From contig ASZJ01000155.1 of NCBI GenBank assembly GCA_000416275.1, positions 1-47,056 of the forward strand: a stretch of 47,056 nt of DNA, in the 5' to 3' direction. Within the stretch, counting starts at the first letter, position 1. Each line of letters begins with the position of its first letter. The position numbers were made by a program, and so were the translations under genes. This DNA comes from Osedax symbiont Rs1 (GTDB taxonomy: Bacteria; Pseudomonadota; Gammaproteobacteria; Pseudomonadales; Balneatricaceae). This document shows positions 46,908 to 47,056 of the stretch, one piece after another. Under the pieces are notes generated by a model. It was not told the origin of the DNA, did not search any database, and saw nothing but the letters and a program-made list of their open reading frames with translations.

Positions 46908-46921
46908 TTGATGTAGATCAA
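46908..46921 (-). promoter_or_regulatory. FNR/Anr/DNR box of nos operon
   Basis: TTGAT-GTAG-ATCAA is a perfect 14-bp FNR-family site, about 65-70 bases upstream of nosR. An oxygen- or NO-sensing Crp/Fnr regulator would bind it and activate nos transcription at low oxygen. The spacing to a -10 element cannot be fixed from this sequence. Confidence 0.85.
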
Positions 46922-47056
46922 GCATAGATAGGATATTAATTAATACAAATCAATTGGTTAACGATATATATTGTAACTTCTCAATAACTCGGGGCAGAAC
47001 GTCAATATAAATCATTTTCTCTTGACAGGGTTTTAGTCCAAAAGTCGTTAAAATTA

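Overview
The window looks like a chromosomal segment of a gammaproteobacterium with modest GC content, probably free-living or marine. The evidence is the gene set: Syd, RdgC, BamC in the order dapA-bamC-purC, an Lrp very close to the enterobacterial protein, AlaA, YgiQ, RlmD/RluA, and a CsrB/RsmZ-type regulatory RNA. No plasmid, phage or conjugation genes are visible. All assignments rest on reading the sequence and recalled family knowledge; no database was searched.

Layout. (1) 1-615: a tRNA-Asp / tRNA-Val / tRNA-Asp cluster on the minus strand, made by a ~148-bp direct duplication and followed by two progressively decayed tRNA-Asp copies. (2) 0.9-11.2 kb: housekeeping genes syd, a Tag-like glycosylase, alaA and ygiQ, then the molybdate transporter modABC, then ruvC, alr and ridA. 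(3) 11.2-19.5 kb: lrp, a ~310-nt RNA with a repeated series of GGA-loop hairpins (CsrB/RsmZ type), a membrane diguanylate cyclase, a TrpD2/YbiB-like protein, rlmD with a one-base frameshift, rluA, a remnant of a D-lyxose isomerase gene, and a signal peptidase I. (4) 19.5-26.7 kb: purC, bamC, dapA, a ProQ/FinO protein, tusA and an alpha/beta hydrolase, with several small non-autonomous mobile elements between them. (5) 27.0-36.0 kb: the complete cbb3 oxidase locus ccoNOQP and its assembly set ccoGHIS plus a SafE-like membrane protein. (6) 36.0-38.3 kb: an MTA/SAH-nucleosidase-like gene, rdgC and an excalibur-domain protein. (7) 38.8-47.0 kb: a complete nosRZDFYL nitrous oxide reductase operon on the minus strand, preceded by a perfect FNR-type box.

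How the genes work together. The cbb3 oxidase (high oxygen affinity) and NosRZDFYL (N2O to N2) form a low-oxygen respiratory module. Both need copper, which CcoI, the SafE-like protein, NosL and NosDFY would help supply. ModABC imports molybdate, which this organism could need for molybdoenzymes encoded elsewhere. No nir or nor genes are present in the window.

The most noteworthy non-genic content is two families of MITE-like elements. Family A (ends GAGACC..GGTCTC) and family B (ends CCTGAATC..GATTCAGG) both have inverted termini, and several copies are flanked by 5-bp target duplications that can be read directly: AGCAT, AAGTA, TTAAT and TAATA. The strongest regulatory-RNA candidate is the CsrB-like RNA at about 12415-12728. 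I did not find an obvious novel defence or biosynthetic system.
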